DNA of 49,527 bases, taken from NCBI GenBank assembly GCA_913031145.1, contig CAJWCO010000016.1:1-49527 (forward strand). Direction: 5' to 3'. The stretch is from an uncultured Cellvibrionales bacterium. Lineage in GTDB: Bacteria; Pseudomonadota; Gammaproteobacteria; Pseudomonadales; Porticoccaceae. Shown one piece after another: positions 19,253-29,231 of this stretch. Within the stretch, counting starts at the first letter, position 1, and the number at the start of each line of letters is the position of its first letter. The position numbers and the translations under genes were made by a program. Below the pieces are notes generated by a model. The model saw only the letters and a list, made by a program, of their open reading frames with translations. It was not told where the DNA came from and made no database searches.

Positions 19253-20199
19253 TGGAAATCAAATTGGCAAACCCACGCGGTTTTTGTGCGGGAGTGGATC
19301 GCGCGATCGATATGGTGGAACGAGCATTGGAGTTGTTTGGCGCCCCCATTTATGTGCGTCATGAGGTGGTGCACAACAAATTCGTGGTTGAGGACTTGCG
19401 CGCTCGAGGGGCTATTTTTATCGAGGACCTCAGTGACGTGCCCGACGATGTGGTGCTCGTATTCAGTGCACATGGGGTGTCACAAGCCTTACAAGACGAA
19501 GCGCGAAGACGACCGCTCAAGGTTTTTGACGCCACCTGTCCATTGGTAACTAAAGTGCATTTGGAGGTCATTAAGTACAGCCGCGACGCAATGGAGTGTG
19601 TCCTTATTGGTCATGCAGGACATCCTGAGGTCGAGGGCACTCTCGGCCAATATGATACGTCTAACGGAGGGCGCATGTATCTTGTTGAAGATTTGCAAGA
19701 CGCGGAAGCGTTAGCGGTTAAGGACCCAACGCGACTGGCTTATGTAACACAAACAACGTTGTCAATGGATGACACAGCGATGGTGATTGATGCCTTGAGA
19801 GCGCGCTTTCCCGATTTAGTAGGGCCGCGTAAAGATGATATTTGTTATGCGACACAAAATCGTCAGGACGCGGTGCGCCAACTCGCCATGGAAACCGAGT
19901 TGGTTTTAGTGGTTGGGTCGGTCACGAGTTCAAATTCAAACCGTTTGTGCGAGCTTGCACAGCGTTGCGGGTGTCAATCTTACTTGATAGACAACGCAGA
20001 TGAAATAGACACGGAATGGCTGGAAGATGTCACCTCTATCGGGGTTACCGCAGGTGCTTCAGCACCTGACATATTGGTGCAAGAGGTCATTTGCAGACTC
20101 ACTGAGCTCGGTGCAAGCAGACCCGATGAGTTGTCGGGTGTCGTAGAAAATATCACATTCAGCCTGCCCAAAGAATTGCGATCTGCGCAGGTTTCTTAG
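19252..20199 (+). CDS. ispH: 4-hydroxy-3-methylbut-2-enyl diphosphate reductase
   Basis: The last step of the MEP isoprenoid pathway, producing IPP and DMAPP. It is a [4Fe-4S] enzyme. The three cluster cysteines are visible in [18 protein letters not shown] and [11 protein letters not shown] (first in the N-terminal loop, then mid-protein and later). ITAG-type [10 protein letters not shown] is near the C-terminus. It overlaps the fkpB stop by one base. Its own stop overlaps the stop of pgi on the other strand by four bases, so the two genes converge with no spacer. Confidence 0.97.
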   Translation: MEIKLANPRGFCAGVDRAIDMVERALELFGAPIYVRHEVVHNKFVVEDLRARGAIFIEDLSDVPDDVVLVFSAHGVSQALQDEARRRPLKVFDATCPLVTKVHLEVIKYSRDAMECVLIGHAGHPEVEGTLGQYDTSNGGRMYLVEDLQDAEALAVKDPTRLAYVTQTTLSMDDTAMVIDALRARFPDLVGPRKDDICYATQNRQDAVRQLAMETELVLVVGSVTSSNSNRLCELAQRCGCQSYLIDNADEIDTEWLEDVTSIGVTAGASAPDILVQEVICRLTELGASRPDELSGVVENITFSLPKELRSAQVS

Positions 20200-21803
20200 C
20201 GGCCGTCGGTCTGCTGTGGCTTGACGAGATGTTTAAAAAGTGCTTCCGTTGAAGCATCCATGATAGGTCGAGAGGCTGTGTTAGAGAGTAGCTGATTGGC
20301 CATTTTTTTGCCGAGCTCAACTCCCCATTGATCAAACGAATTAATGTTCCAAATACTCCCCTGGACAAAGACCTTGTGTTCGTAAAGCGCGATAAGGGCG
20401 CCAAAATTTTGCGGCGATAGTCGGTCCATCAACAGCGTATTAGAGGGCTTATTGCCCGGATAATAACGATGGGGTTCGCCGTCCGGGGCAGCTTGCCCAG
20501 CCATTAGCGCGGACCCTTGTGCGAGCATATTTCCTAACAGGACTCGATGATGCTGTGGATCACTCAGCGGGTCCTTGACGGCAGCAATAAAATCTATGGG
20601 TACACAGCGGGTTCCTTGGTGTAGCAACTGAAAAAAAGCATGCTGCCCATTAGTACCTGTTTGACCCCAAATAATCGGTCCGGTTGTATAGTCCACTGGA
20701 TCACCGTAAAGGGTGGTCGCTTTGCCGTTGCTCTCCATGTCGAGCTGTTGGAGGTACGCTGGGAGTAATTGTAAGCGCTCGCAGTAGGGGATGACCGCAT
20801 GGGTTTGTAAGTTCATGAAATTACTGTACCAAATTCCAAGTAGCGCCAGTGCTACCGGCATATTCTGTGCCAGCGGCGCGGTTTGAAAATGCGCGTCCAT
20901 TTTGCGAGCGCCCAACAGCATATCTTGGAAGTTTTCGTGGCCTATACTTATGGCGATTGAAAGCCCGATGCTGGACCAGAGTGAATATCGACCGCCGACC
21001 CAATCGGCAAATTCGAGTATTCTTTTTTCGTCAATACCATAGGCCAAAGCATTCGCTGGATTAGCCGTCAGTGCAACGAAGTGAGGGCTCTTTTGTGCGT
21101 CGGCGAGCCCCATTTCCCGGTCAAACCACGCGATGGCTGTGGCGCTGTTGAGTAACGTCTCCTGGGTTGTAAATGTTTTACTCGCAACCACAATTAAGGT
21201 TCTTTCAGGGTCGAGTTTTGCGAGTGTTGTGAGGATCTCAGCGCCATCAACGTTGGCAATAAAATATACATTTAAGTTCGGTTGGGCATATTCCGATAAT
21301 GCTTGGCACGCTAACTTGGGGCCCAGATCAGATCCGCCGATACCGATATTAATAATATCGGTAATCGCCTTGCCGGTGTGGCCGAGCCATTGACCCGTGC
21401 GAATTTTCTGGCTAAAGAGTGCCATGTGAGAGAGCTGTGATTGGACGACAGCGGCGCGTTCTGGCGCACTCTCGCCAGCAGGCTCTGACCCATTGTCTCT
21501 GAGAGCCGTATGCAAAACCGCACGATTTTCTGAGGTATTAATCGGTGCCCCAGAAAACATTGCATGTCGATGTGCGAGGAGCGGCGATTGTTCTGCCAGT
21601 GCGAGTAATTGCCCCCAAATTTCGCGGTCGACGCTGTTCTTGGAGAAATCTAAAAACAGCTCGTCGCATGTGATTGAAAAATCGTCCACCCGTTGGCTGT
21701 CCGTTTTTAGCTGGTCAAGTATGTTGATGCGAGGGGCATTTGCACAACGCTGGAGTTGCTGCCATGCGGGCGTGGTACAAGGAGAATATTCTTGGCTTTT
21801 CAT
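20196..21803 (-). CDS. pgi: Glucose-6-phosphate isomerase
   Basis: Interconverts glucose 6-phosphate and fructose 6-phosphate. The 535-residue product carries the PGI signatures [23 protein letters not shown] and a C-terminal [14 protein letters not shown] with the catalytic Lys. It is divergent from the edd operon, with which it shares the 324-base control region. In this setting it may work to feed fructose-derived carbon into the Entner-Doudoroff route. A TATAAT on the minus strand at 21909-21914 is its likely -10. Confidence 0.97.
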   Translation of the reverse strand: MKSQEYSPCTTPAWQQLQRCANAPRINILDQLKTDSQRVDDFSITCDELFLDFSKNSVDREIWGQLLALAEQSPLLAHRHAMFSGAPINTSENRAVLHTALRDNGSEPAGESAPERAAVVQSQLSHMALFSQKIRTGQWLGHTGKAITDIINIGIGGSDLGPKLACQALSEYAQPNLNVYFIANVDGAEILTTLAKLDPERTLIVVASKTFTTQETLLNSATAIAWFDREMGLADAQKSPHFVALTANPANALAYGIDEKRILEFADWVGGRYSLWSSIGLSIAISIGHENFQDMLLGARKMDAHFQTAPLAQNMPVALALLGIWYSNFMNLQTHAVIPYCERLQLLPAYLQQLDMESNGKATTLYGDPVDYTTGPIIWGQTGTNGQHAFFQLLHQGTRCVPIDFIAAVKDPLSDPQHHRVLLGNMLAQGSALMAGQAAPDGEPHRYYPGNKPSNTLLMDRLSPQNFGALIALYEHKVFVQGSIWNINSFDQWGVELGKKMANQLLSNTASRPIMDASTEALFKHLVKPQQTDGR

Positions 21804-21899
21804 AGTGGCTACTCATGTTATGCAGCGAACCGAGCCGCGCACAGGAGCCACGTACTCATCGAGTTGAGAGATTAAATGCCGCGACTTTGCAGGCCCTCG

Positions 21900-21914
21900 T
21901 CTAGTAAAATTATA
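21900..21914. promoter_or_regulatory. Degenerate HexR-like site over the pgi -10
   Basis: On the minus strand the sequence TATAATTTTACTAGA differs from the HexR operator TGTAATTTTACTACA at two symmetric positions. It contains the TATAAT that is the best pgi -10. The overlap would allow repression, but two mismatches and the AT-rich core make a chance match possible. Confidence 0.35.
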
Positions 21915-21983
21915 GGCAGATCACCGAGCGAAAGCGATCTTTACGAAGGATTTTTCCTGGCGATGATTTTATTGCTCAGACAA

Positions 21984-21998
21984 TGTAGTTTTTCTACA
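21984..21998. promoter_or_regulatory. HexR operator, pgi/edd intergenic site 1
   Basis: TGTAGTTTTTCTACA matches the HexR consensus TGTARTWWWAYTACA at 14 of 15 positions and has perfect five-base arms. HexR is a RpiR-family repressor released by KDPG. The site lies between the candidate pgi and edd promoters. Confidence 0.75.
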
Positions 21999-22038
21999 AG
22001 ATAAATATTTAGGGATAAACAAACACATTAGATTACGT

Positions 22039-22044
22039 TATAAT
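22039..22044 (+). promoter_or_regulatory. Candidate edd -10 box
   Basis: A perfect TATAAT. The -35 region 17 bases upstream (TAAACA) is poor, which suits a regulated promoter. Transcription would begin near 22051, placing one HexR site upstream and one just downstream of the start. Confidence 0.45.
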
Positions 22045-22076
22045 ACGCTAACTTGTGGGTAAAATGCGAATTTCAA

Positions 22077-22091
22077 AGTAGTTTTGCTACA
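22077..22091. promoter_or_regulatory. HexR operator, edd leader site 2
   Basis: AGTAGTTTTGCTACA matches the HexR consensus at 13 of 15 positions, keeping the TAG/CTA core. It lies between the candidate edd transcription start and the edd ATG, a place where bound repressor would block elongation. Confidence 0.6.
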
Positions 22092-22127
22092 ATTTACTCA
22101 GACTCAAACCATTTTGCGGGAGTCGGT

Positions 22128-23951
22128 ATGCAGAATCTTGACCCGATTGTAAGGGCTGTAACGGATCGATTAATTGATCGCAGTCGGTCTTTACGTGCTG
22201 ATTATCTGCGGCACGTTGATGAAGACGCGGGCAACCGTCCGGAGCGAGGTAAGCTCAGTTGTGGCAACCTTGCTCATGGCTTTGCTGCATGCAACACAGA
22301 AGACAAAGAAAGTCTGCGGCTGATGCAGGCGGCAAATATTGCGATTGTCACGTCTTACAATGACATGCTGTCGGCCCATCAGCCTTATGCGGATTATCCC
22401 AACAAAATCAAGCAGGCGCTGCGGGAAATGGGATGTACAGGGCAAGTAGCCGGCGGAGTGCCTGCTATGTGTGACGGGGTCACTCAAGGCCAAGATGGTA
22501 TGGAATTAAGTCTGCTGAGCCGTGATTTGATAGCTCAATGCACAGCGCTTAGCCTGTCGCATCAAATGTTTGACGGCGTAGTTGCTCTCGGCATCTGCGA
22601 CAAAATTGTTCCAGGATTGTTAATAGGCACGTTAAGTTTCGGCTATTTGCCAGCCATTTTCGTGCCAGCTGGACCGATGGAATCGGGATTGCCAAATAAG
22701 GAAAAGCAGCGTATCAGGCAATTATTTGCCGAGGGAAAAATAGGCCGTGATGAACTGCTTGAGGCCGAATCAGACTCTTACCACAGTCATGGTACGTGTA
22801 CTTTTTATGGGACAGCCAACAGCAATCAGGTGGTATTGGAAGCGATGGGGTTGCAATTACCGGGAAGCTCGTTTGTTAATCCTGACAATCCATTACGCGA
22901 CGCCCTTACAACCGAAGCGGTGCAGCAACTCGCCCGTATCACAGTGCTGGGACAAGATTTCCGGCCGGTGGGAAAAGTCGTGGACGAACGCTCTATTATC
23001 AATGCCACTGTCGCGTTACTCGCGTCAGGGGGCTCCACAAATCACACGATGCATCTGATCGCAATAGCGCGATCCGCAGGCATTCTAATGGATTGGTCGG
23101 ATATTGCAGAGCTGTCTGCGGCGGTACCCCTACTTGCTCGGGTCTATCCCAACGGTCACGCCGATGTCAATCATTTTCATGCCGCGGGTGGCACGGCCTG
23201 TATGTTTAGAATGCTGTTAGCTGGTGGCTACATGCACGCGGATGCGCAAACAGTATGGGGAGGGTCTTTGCAGGACTTTACGTGTGAGGCAGTCTTGGAA
23301 AACGGTGTCGTGCGGTGGCGTGAATCGCCACAGGTATCTCTGGACACTTCGGTGTTGGCCACGTTAGAGCAACCTTTTGCTAATGAGGGCGGTTTGCGCT
23401 TGCTTCAGGGTAACCTTGGCCGCGGCATTATTAAAGTCTCGGCAGTGGCAATGGAGCATCGGGTCGTGGAAGCGCCTGTTGTGGTGCTTGAAGACCAGAA
23501 CGACCTTGAAGCACTATTCCTAGCGGGCAAATTAGACAGAGATTGTGTGGTGGTTGTGCGTTTTCAGGGGCCGAAAGCCTTAGGTATGCCTGAATTACAT
23601 AAATTGACACCTTTTTTAGGCACTTTGCAGGATCGGGGCCACAGTGTTGCGTTAGTGACGGATGGGCGTATGTCAGGTGCCTCTGGAAAGGTCCCTGCAG
23701 CGATTCAGTTGGTCCCTGAGGCTCTGACGGGCGGGCTATTGGCAAAGGTGCGTGATGGGGACATGGTTAGAGTGGATGCAAATACGGGTGACCTGACGCT
23801 TTTGGGAGATATTGAAGCGATTGCCGCGCGACCGTCGGCGCCGTGCCCCACTGGCGGTCAGCGGGGCTGTGGCAGAGAATTATTCATAGGAAATCGCGCA
23901 ATGATCAGTGACGCTGAACAAGGCGCCTCTTTTCTTTTTCCAGGGGTATAG
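22128..23951 (+). CDS. edd: 6-phosphogluconate dehydratase
   Basis: The first committed Entner-Doudoroff step, dehydrating 6-phosphogluconate to KDPG with an Fe-S cluster. The 607-residue product belongs to the IlvD/Edd family, with [37 protein letters not shown] and [18 protein letters not shown] at 22128 is preferred, since GGGAG lies before it; an in-frame upstream start at 22053 would read through a HexR site. First gene of edd-glk-eda-zwf-pgl. Confidence 0.97.
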   Translation: MQNLDPIVRAVTDRLIDRSRSLRADYLRHVDEDAGNRPERGKLSCGNLAHGFAACNTEDKESLRLMQAANIAIVTSYNDMLSAHQPYADYPNKIKQALREMGCTGQVAGGVPAMCDGVTQGQDGMELSLLSRDLIAQCTALSLSHQMFDGVVALGICDKIVPGLLIGTLSFGYLPAIFVPAGPMESGLPNKEKQRIRQLFAEGKIGRDELLEAESDSYHSHGTCTFYGTANSNQVVLEAMGLQLPGSSFVNPDNPLRDALTTEAVQQLARITVLGQDFRPVGKVVDERSIINATVALLASGGSTNHTMHLIAIARSAGILMDWSDIAELSAAVPLLARVYPNGHADVNHFHAAGGTACMFRMLLAGGYMHADAQTVWGGSLQDFTCEAVLENGVVRWRESPQVSLDTSVLATLEQPFANEGGLRLLQGNLGRGIIKVSAVAMEHRVVEAPVVVLEDQNDLEALFLAGKLDRDCVVVVRFQGPKALGMPELHKLTPFLGTLQDRGHSVALVTDGRMSGASGKVPAAIQLVPEALTGGLLAKVRDGDMVRVDANTGDLTLLGDIEAIAARPSAPCPTGGQRGCGRELFIGNRAMISDAEQGASFLFPGV

Positions 23952-23956
23952 GAAGC

Positions 23957-24946
23957 ATGCCGGTATCTTGGGATCTGGTCGCGGACATTGGCGGCACAAA
24001 TGCGCGTTTTTCAGCGGTTGCAAAAGGGGACTTAACGTCTACCTATGAGTTTCACCATTCGGTTCGAGAGTATCCCGCATTCAGCCAGTTAATCGACATC
24101 TTAAGAGAAGAAATTGCGCGTGTGACGGGTTGGGCTTCTCCGCCACAGCGCGTTTGCCTCGCTGTAGCCTGTCCACCTGATACTGACATGATTCGTTTTA
24201 CTAACAGTCATTGGGAGTTTTCCCGGGAACAGCTAATGGCTGCATTTCAATGTCGGCAAGTGAGCTTGATCAACGATTTTGAAGCAGTCGCGCACGGCGT
24301 GACTGAATTACAGTTCAACGATCGGATTCAGATTGGAGGCGATGCGCCGCGCGCAGACAAACCGGTGGCAATTTTAGGCGCGGGAACGGGCCTTGGCGTG
24401 GCCGCTCTGGTACCCTCACGCGGCGGTTATCATGTTGTTGATACAGAAGGCGGGCATGTCGATTTTGCACCCAACAACGCCCTTCAAATGGCGGTTCTCG
24501 AGCATCTTCTTAAGCAATATCCGCGAGTTTCACTCGAGCGTGTGCTGTCGGGGGTAGGTTTAGTCAATATTTACTCTGCGATTGCGAAAATACGCGGTAA
24601 AACGCGACAGTTGGAGCTTCCGGCCGAGGTGGTCTCTGAAGCGCTTGAGGGCACCGATTCGGTGGCCGAGGAGACGCTATCATTATTTTGTGACGTGCTG
24701 GGTTCTGCGGCCGGAAATTTGGCTTTGACTTATGGCGCGCGGGGTGGTGTTTACATTGCTGGGGGTGTTGTTCCTCGGTTTCAAGATTTTTTACTTGCGA
24801 GTTCGGTTAGGTCAGCGTTCGAAAACAAGGGACGTTTTTCTACCTACCTAAATCCAATACCCATTTTTCTCGTTACCCGAGCGAATTTAGGCTTGCTCGG
24901 TGCAGCGAAAAAACTCCAACGTGATGAGGAATTGATACATGCGTAA
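23957..24946 (+). CDS. glk: Glucokinase
   Basis: Phosphorylates glucose with ATP to feed Zwf. A 329-residue Glk-family (non-ROK) kinase. The phosphate-binding start is ADIGGTNARFS, followed by LINDFEAVAHG (catalytic Asp) and GAGTGLGVA. It begins five bases after edd with AGGAAG before the ATG and its end overlaps eda by 8 bases. The presence of glk in the operon suggests glucose enters unphosphorylated rather than through a PTS. Confidence 0.96.
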   Translation: MPVSWDLVADIGGTNARFSAVAKGDLTSTYEFHHSVREYPAFSQLIDILREEIARVTGWASPPQRVCLAVACPPDTDMIRFTNSHWEFSREQLMAAFQCRQVSLINDFEAVAHGVTELQFNDRIQIGGDAPRADKPVAILGAGTGLGVAALVPSRGGYHVVDTEGGHVDFAPNNALQMAVLEHLLKQYPRVSLERVLSGVGLVNIYSAIAKIRGKTRQLELPAEVVSEALEGTDSVAEETLSLFCDVLGSAAGNLALTYGARGGVYIAGGVVPRFQDFLLASSVRSAFENKGRFSTYLNPIPIFLVTRANLGLLGAAKKLQRDEELIHA

Positions 24947-25556
24947 GTTATTGTCGGGCCATCGATTGGTAGCAGTTATTACCTTAGAGAGTAGTGATGA
25001 TGCGGTCCCCTTGGCTAAGGCGTTGGTTGCCGGCGGTTTGTGTGCACTTGAGGTGACGTTGCGCACGGATGCTGCCGTTGAAGGGGTCAGCAATATTATT
25101 CGCGAGGTGCCAGAGGCCATTGTTGGCACGGGGACCGTGTGTACCACTCAGCAAGTCGCATTGTCGGAAGATCTGGGCTGCAGCTATATGGTATCGCCCG
25201 GCGCTACGAACGAGTTGCTGGAGGCCGGGCAGCGGGCATCTATACCGCTTTTGCCCGGTGTATCGACCGTGTCAGAGATGATGAATGGAATGCAGTTCGG
25301 TTATCGGGACTTTAAGTTCTTTCCAGCAGGCGCTTGCGGCGGCGTTACGTTCCTCAAGTCCTTGCAAGGTCCTTTTCCTGCCGTACAATTTTGTCCAACA
25401 GGCGGTGTAGGCGTGCACAATATTGGTGAGTACTTGGCGCTACCAAACGTGCTTGCTGTGGGCGGATCTTGGATTGCGCCTGTCGGGCTGATAAGGGATA
25501 AACGGTGGGATGAGATTGAAAATTTGGCGCGTGATGCCGTTGCGTTATGTACATAA
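24939..25556 (+). CDS. eda: KDPG aldolase
   Basis: Splits 2-keto-3-deoxy-6-phosphogluconate into pyruvate and glyceraldehyde 3-phosphate, the second Entner-Doudoroff step. It is a 205-residue class I aldolase. GTGTVCTTQQ, the FFPAGACGG segment and CPTGGVG are present; the Schiff-base Lys is in FKFFPA. Its activity removes KDPG, the signal that releases HexR, so it closes the feedback loop. Translationally coupled to glk. Confidence 0.96.
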   Translation: MRKLLSGHRLVAVITLESSDDAVPLAKALVAGGLCALEVTLRTDAAVEGVSNIIREVPEAIVGTGTVCTTQQVALSEDLGCSYMVSPGATNELLEAGQRASIPLLPGVSTVSEMMNGMQFGYRDFKFFPAGACGGVTFLKSLQGPFPAVQFCPTGGVGVHNIGEYLALPNVLAVGGSWIAPVGLIRDKRWDEIENLARDAVALCT

Positions 25557-25591
25557 CTTCAACCAAAGAAAGGTAAACGTCGAGGTCAATC

Positions 25592-27049
25592 ATGGCAAAA
25601 AACACTGACTTAATCATTTTTGGGGCGGCGGGTGATTTGGCGAATAGAAAGCTATTCCCCGCGCTCTACCGTTTGCACTGCGCGGAGCTGCTTGAGGACA
25701 ACGTGCGCATCATGGGTTTGGCCCGTGCAGATATGTCCAATGCTGAGTTTATTCAAGCGACCCTAGAGTCGCTACAAAAAATGCTCGGCCAAGACGAAAT
25801 TAAAGACAGTCAATGGCAGTCTTTTACGCGCCGGCTGCACTACATGCAGCTAGATTTCGTGAATAAGCGACACTACGCTAACTTCAAAAGTTGGTTGGTC
25901 GAAAAACGCGTGGCGATCTATTACTTAGCGACGCCACCCAGTTTGTTTGGGCCTATCAGTAGCCACCTTAATAGTGCCGGGTGCGTAGACCGCTTGTCGC
26001 GTATTGTCTTGGAAAAACCGATTGGTCAGGATTTGGCCAGCTCGCGGCACGTCAATGACACTGTGGGTCAATATTTTGATGAACGAAATATTTATCGCAT
26101 CGACCACTACTTGGGAAAAGAGACTGTGCAGAATCTTTTGGCGTTACGTTTTGCCAATCGGGTGATTCACTCGCAGTGGGATAATAGCTGTATTGACCAC
26201 GTGCAGATCACGGCCGCGGAAACCGTCGGTATCGAAGGGCGGTGGGGGTATTATGATAACGTAGGCCAGCTTCGCGACATGGTGCAAAATCATCTTTTGC
26301 AGCTGCTGTGCATGGTGGCTATGGAACCGCCAAATTCCCTCGAGGCGGACGAGATTCGTGCCGAAAAAGTGAAATTGATGCGTGCTCTGCGACCGATAAC
26401 CGGTGATTCTGTGTCAGATGACGCAGTTCGTGGACAATATTCGGCTGGGTGGATCAATGGCGAGCCCGTGGTAGGTTATATGGAAGAAGAAGGGAGCAGA
26501 GAAGGGAGCAGCAATACGGAGACGTTTGTCGCGCTCAAAGCGTATGTCGATAACTGGCGTTGGACCGGCGTGCCTTTTTACCTGCGCACCGGTAAACGTA
26601 TGGGTGAGAAGTTGACACAGGTGGTCATTACCTACAAAGACAGCCCCCACTCCATATTTGAGTCTGGCCACACCTCAGGTAATCGCCTAGTGATTCGTCT
26701 ACAGCCTAATGAAGGGATCCAGTTGGAAATGGTCTCTAAGAAACAGAGTTTAAAAGAGCGCTTGAGTTTGGAAAAACGCGTTCTTAACCTTGATTTTTTT
26801 GAGACATCCAAAAAAGATCGTATCGCTGACGCTTATGAGCGTTTATTGCTCGAGGTCATTTCCGGAAACCAATGGCTGTTTGTCAGTCGTGACGAGATTG
26901 AGGCGTCGTGGCATTGGTGTGATAGTTTACTGGCCGCTTGGTACGATAAAAATATCAACCCAAAAAGCTATGGGGCTGGATCTTGGGGGCCTTCAAAGGC
27001 CGAAATATTAATCGAACGCGATGATCGCAGTTGGTATGGAAGCGAATGA
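25592..27049 (+). CDS. zwf: Glucose-6-phosphate 1-dehydrogenase
   Basis: Oxidises glucose 6-phosphate to 6-phosphogluconolactone with reduction of NAD(P)+. The N-terminal Rossmann motif is FGAAGDLANRKLFPAL and the active site is RIDHYLGKE with catalytic His. 485 residues, normal length. It contains a 12-bp direct duplication (26489-26512) encoding EGSREGSS in a surface loop, one residue longer than in E. coli. It starts 35 bases after eda, and overlaps pgl by four bases. Confidence 0.97.
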   Translation: MAKNTDLIIFGAAGDLANRKLFPALYRLHCAELLEDNVRIMGLARADMSNAEFIQATLESLQKMLGQDEIKDSQWQSFTRRLHYMQLDFVNKRHYANFKSWLVEKRVAIYYLATPPSLFGPISSHLNSAGCVDRLSRIVLEKPIGQDLASSRHVNDTVGQYFDERNIYRIDHYLGKETVQNLLALRFANRVIHSQWDNSCIDHVQITAAETVGIEGRWGYYDNVGQLRDMVQNHLLQLLCMVAMEPPNSLEADEIRAEKVKLMRALRPITGDSVSDDAVRGQYSAGWINGEPVVGYMEEEGSREGSSNTETFVALKAYVDNWRWTGVPFYLRTGKRMGEKLTQVVITYKDSPHSIFESGHTSGNRLVIRLQPNEGIQLEMVSKKQSLKERLSLEKRVLNLDFFETSKKDRIADAYERLLLEVISGNQWLFVSRDEIEASWHWCDSLLAAWYDKNINPKSYGAGSWGPSKAEILIERDDRSWYGSE

Positions 27050-27735
27050 AAAAGCAAACATTTGATAGCCGCACAGAATTAGATCACCACTTAGCGGACA
27101 ACGTTGCTGCATTACTGGCGGACGATATTATCGCGCGGGGTTGCGCGACCTTGGTAGTCTCAGGCGGTCGCACGCCGCAAGGATTTTTTCACGCGTTGTC
27201 GCAGACGGGCATAGCGTGGTCAAAGGTGATCATAACGCTCGCCGATGAGCGCTGGGTCGATGCAAATCATGCGGATAGTAACGAAAAATTAGTGCGAGAG
27301 CATTTGTGTATTAATCAGGCGATATCGGCGCGGTTTCTGTCGTTGAAAAATAGTGCATCTAGCGCGGAACTTGGCCAAGCCGTTTGCGCAGAGCAGCTGG
27401 GTGATTTGGGGTCGTTTAGTGCCGTTATTTTGGGTATGGGAGACGATGGCCACACGGCGTCGTTATTCCCAGGCACGAAATCACTGGCTACAGGTTTAGA
27501 CTTATCCTCAGGTCTTTCCTGCTTGGCTGTTCAGCCCGTAAACGCGCCACATGAGCGCATGAGCCTGAGTCTGCCACGTCTTTTGGATTGTCAGAAACTT
27601 TTTTTACACATTGTTGGGGAGTCGAAGGCGCAGATGTTGAATCAAGTTGCGGCTGGAACCGACGCGTCTGAGTACCCTGTGCGTGCAGTCTTGCAACAAC
27701 AGACAACGCCCATCGAAATTTATTACGCGGGCTGA
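27046..27735 (+). CDS. pgl: 6-phosphogluconolactonase
   Basis: Hydrolyses 6-phosphogluconolactone to 6-phosphogluconate, linking Zwf to Edd. It is a 229-residue NagB/RpiA-type (DevB) protein with VVSGGRTPQGFF, LADERWV and GMGDDGHTASLFPG. The ATG at 27046 overlaps the zwf stop (ATGA), so upstream starts were rejected. It ends the edd operon; the facing pyk gene starts 45 bases away, and no clear terminator is visible between them. Confidence 0.95.
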   Translation: MKKQTFDSRTELDHHLADNVAALLADDIIARGCATLVVSGGRTPQGFFHALSQTGIAWSKVIITLADERWVDANHADSNEKLVREHLCINQAISARFLSLKNSASSAELGQAVCAEQLGDLGSFSAVILGMGDDGHTASLFPGTKSLATGLDLSSGLSCLAVQPVNAPHERMSLSLPRLLDCQKLFLHIVGESKAQMLNQVAAGTDASEYPVRAVLQQQTTPIEIYYAG

Positions 27736-27780
27736 TCTCCGAAGCCAGTGCGCGCGGCTTGGGTAACACCGTCAACTCAA

Positions 27781-29226
27781 CTAGAGGTTTGTGGCCTCAA
27801 CGCGCACGATTCTTAGACTGTTAGTGCCGCCCTCTAAGTTGACAATATCTCCTCGGGTAATCAAAACAAGATCTCCCTCTACCACCGCGTTTCGCGCGAC
27901 CAACTCGGCGATTGCGCGCGGATTAATTTCGGCAGGCTTTAGTGCCGTCGTTTGAAAAGGAATGGGTATCACGCCTTTGTAGAGAGCGGTGACCGCACAG
28001 GTCGCAGGCTTTTGTGCCATTGCATAAATGGGCATATGGGAATTGATTCGAGACATGATGAGCGGAGTGACGCCTGTTTCTGTCATACAAATAATAGCCG
28101 CAACGTCTTCTAAATGGTTCGCAACATACATGGTGGCTAATGCGATGGATTCGTCAATACGCTGAAAGGTTTCGTCAATTCGATGCTTTGAGCGCTGCGC
28201 GAGAGGGTATTTTTCGGCACCCTCGATGACTCTTGCCATCGCCCTTACCGTTTCAATAGGATAATCGCCCACGGCGGTTTCTGCAGACAACATAACGGCG
28301 TCAGTGCCGTCAAGTACTGCATTAGCGACGTCAAACACTTCTGCCCGAGTGGGTACGGGGGAGTTGATCATTGACTCCATCATCTGGGTTGCGGTAATCA
28401 CCACACGATTTGCATGATTGGCGTCGTCGATAAGTTGTTTTTGAACCGCCATCAGATTTTCATCGCCAATTTCGACACCAAGGTCGCCTCTGGCCACCAT
28501 TAAACCATCCGAGGCTTCTATAATCCCCGGTAAGAAGGCTTCGGTGATCGCTTCGGCGCGCTCAATCTTAGCGATAACATGCGCATTGCTTCCAGCCTCT
28601 TTCAGTAATTGTCGAGCCGTTTCGACATCGCTTTTTGAGCGCACAAACGAAATAGCGAGATAGTCGGTGTTTAGCGCGGCGGCGATTTTAATATCACTGC
28701 GGTCTTTGTCGGTCAATGCGTCGGCAGACAGTCCGCCACCGAATTTATTAATCCCCTTTTTACTCGATAATATGCCGCCACTGGTGACACGGCACGTTAA
28801 TGACGTTGCGGATTTTTCGATAACGTTTAACTCGATACGCCCATCATCTAATAGTAAGCGGTCATGATTTTTTACATCATCGATGTAGGGTTGTTCGATA
28901 TGTACTCGCTCGGCAGTCCCTCCATTTAAAGCCAGGGTGCTGTCCAGACAAAACAGGCCGCCGTTTTGCAAGTCAATTTTCATACTATCAACGAAGCTGC
29001 CAATACGAATCTTGGGTCCCTGCATATCGCAAAGAATTCCAATAGGTGTTTTTGTTTCTGCTGCGATATCTCGAATTGTCTGGGCCCGCTCCTGATGTTC
29101 TGAGGCGTCACCATGTGAAAAGTTCAAACGGAAAACATTAACGCCGGCCTCAATTAAACCGCGAATTCCTCGGGCATCGCCGTTTGCCGGGCCGAGTGTA
29201 GCGACAATTTTCGTCCGTCGAGCCAT
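27781..29226 (-). CDS. pyk: Pyruvate kinase
   Basis: Converts phosphoenolpyruvate and ADP to pyruvate and ATP. The 481-residue product has FRLNFSHGD near the N-terminus, then VIAKIERAEA (catalytic Lys) and VARGDLGVEIG and the TATQMMESM segment. It is PykA-like in size. It lies five bases after gap on the same strand, so gap-pyk is an operon covering lower glycolysis downstream of the Entner-Doudoroff split. Confidence 0.97.
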   Translation of the reverse strand: MARRTKIVATLGPANGDARGIRGLIEAGVNVFRLNFSHGDASEHQERAQTIRDIAAETKTPIGILCDMQGPKIRIGSFVDSMKIDLQNGGLFCLDSTLALNGGTAERVHIEQPYIDDVKNHDRLLLDDGRIELNVIEKSATSLTCRVTSGGILSSKKGINKFGGGLSADALTDKDRSDIKIAAALNTDYLAISFVRSKSDVETARQLLKEAGSNAHVIAKIERAEAITEAFLPGIIEASDGLMVARGDLGVEIGDENLMAVQKQLIDDANHANRVVITATQMMESMINSPVPTRAEVFDVANAVLDGTDAVMLSAETAVGDYPIETVRAMARVIEGAEKYPLAQRSKHRIDETFQRIDESIALATMYVANHLEDVAAIICMTETGVTPLIMSRINSHMPIYAMAQKPATCAVTALYKGVIPIPFQTTALKPAEINPRAIAELVARNAVVEGDLVLITRGDIVNLEGGTNSLRIVRVEATNL

Positions 29227-29231
29227 ATCGA

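Noticed and set aside
20051-20068. CAGGTGCT/AGCACCTG palindrome in ispH
   Set aside because: It falls on the conserved TAGASAP codons and is short enough to arise from codon choice.
21341-21363. 23-base palindrome TACCGATATTA/TAATATCGGTA in pgi
   Set aside because: It coincides with the conserved DIINIGIGG motif, whose codons readily give such symmetry. It was kept out of the findings although the arms are perfect.
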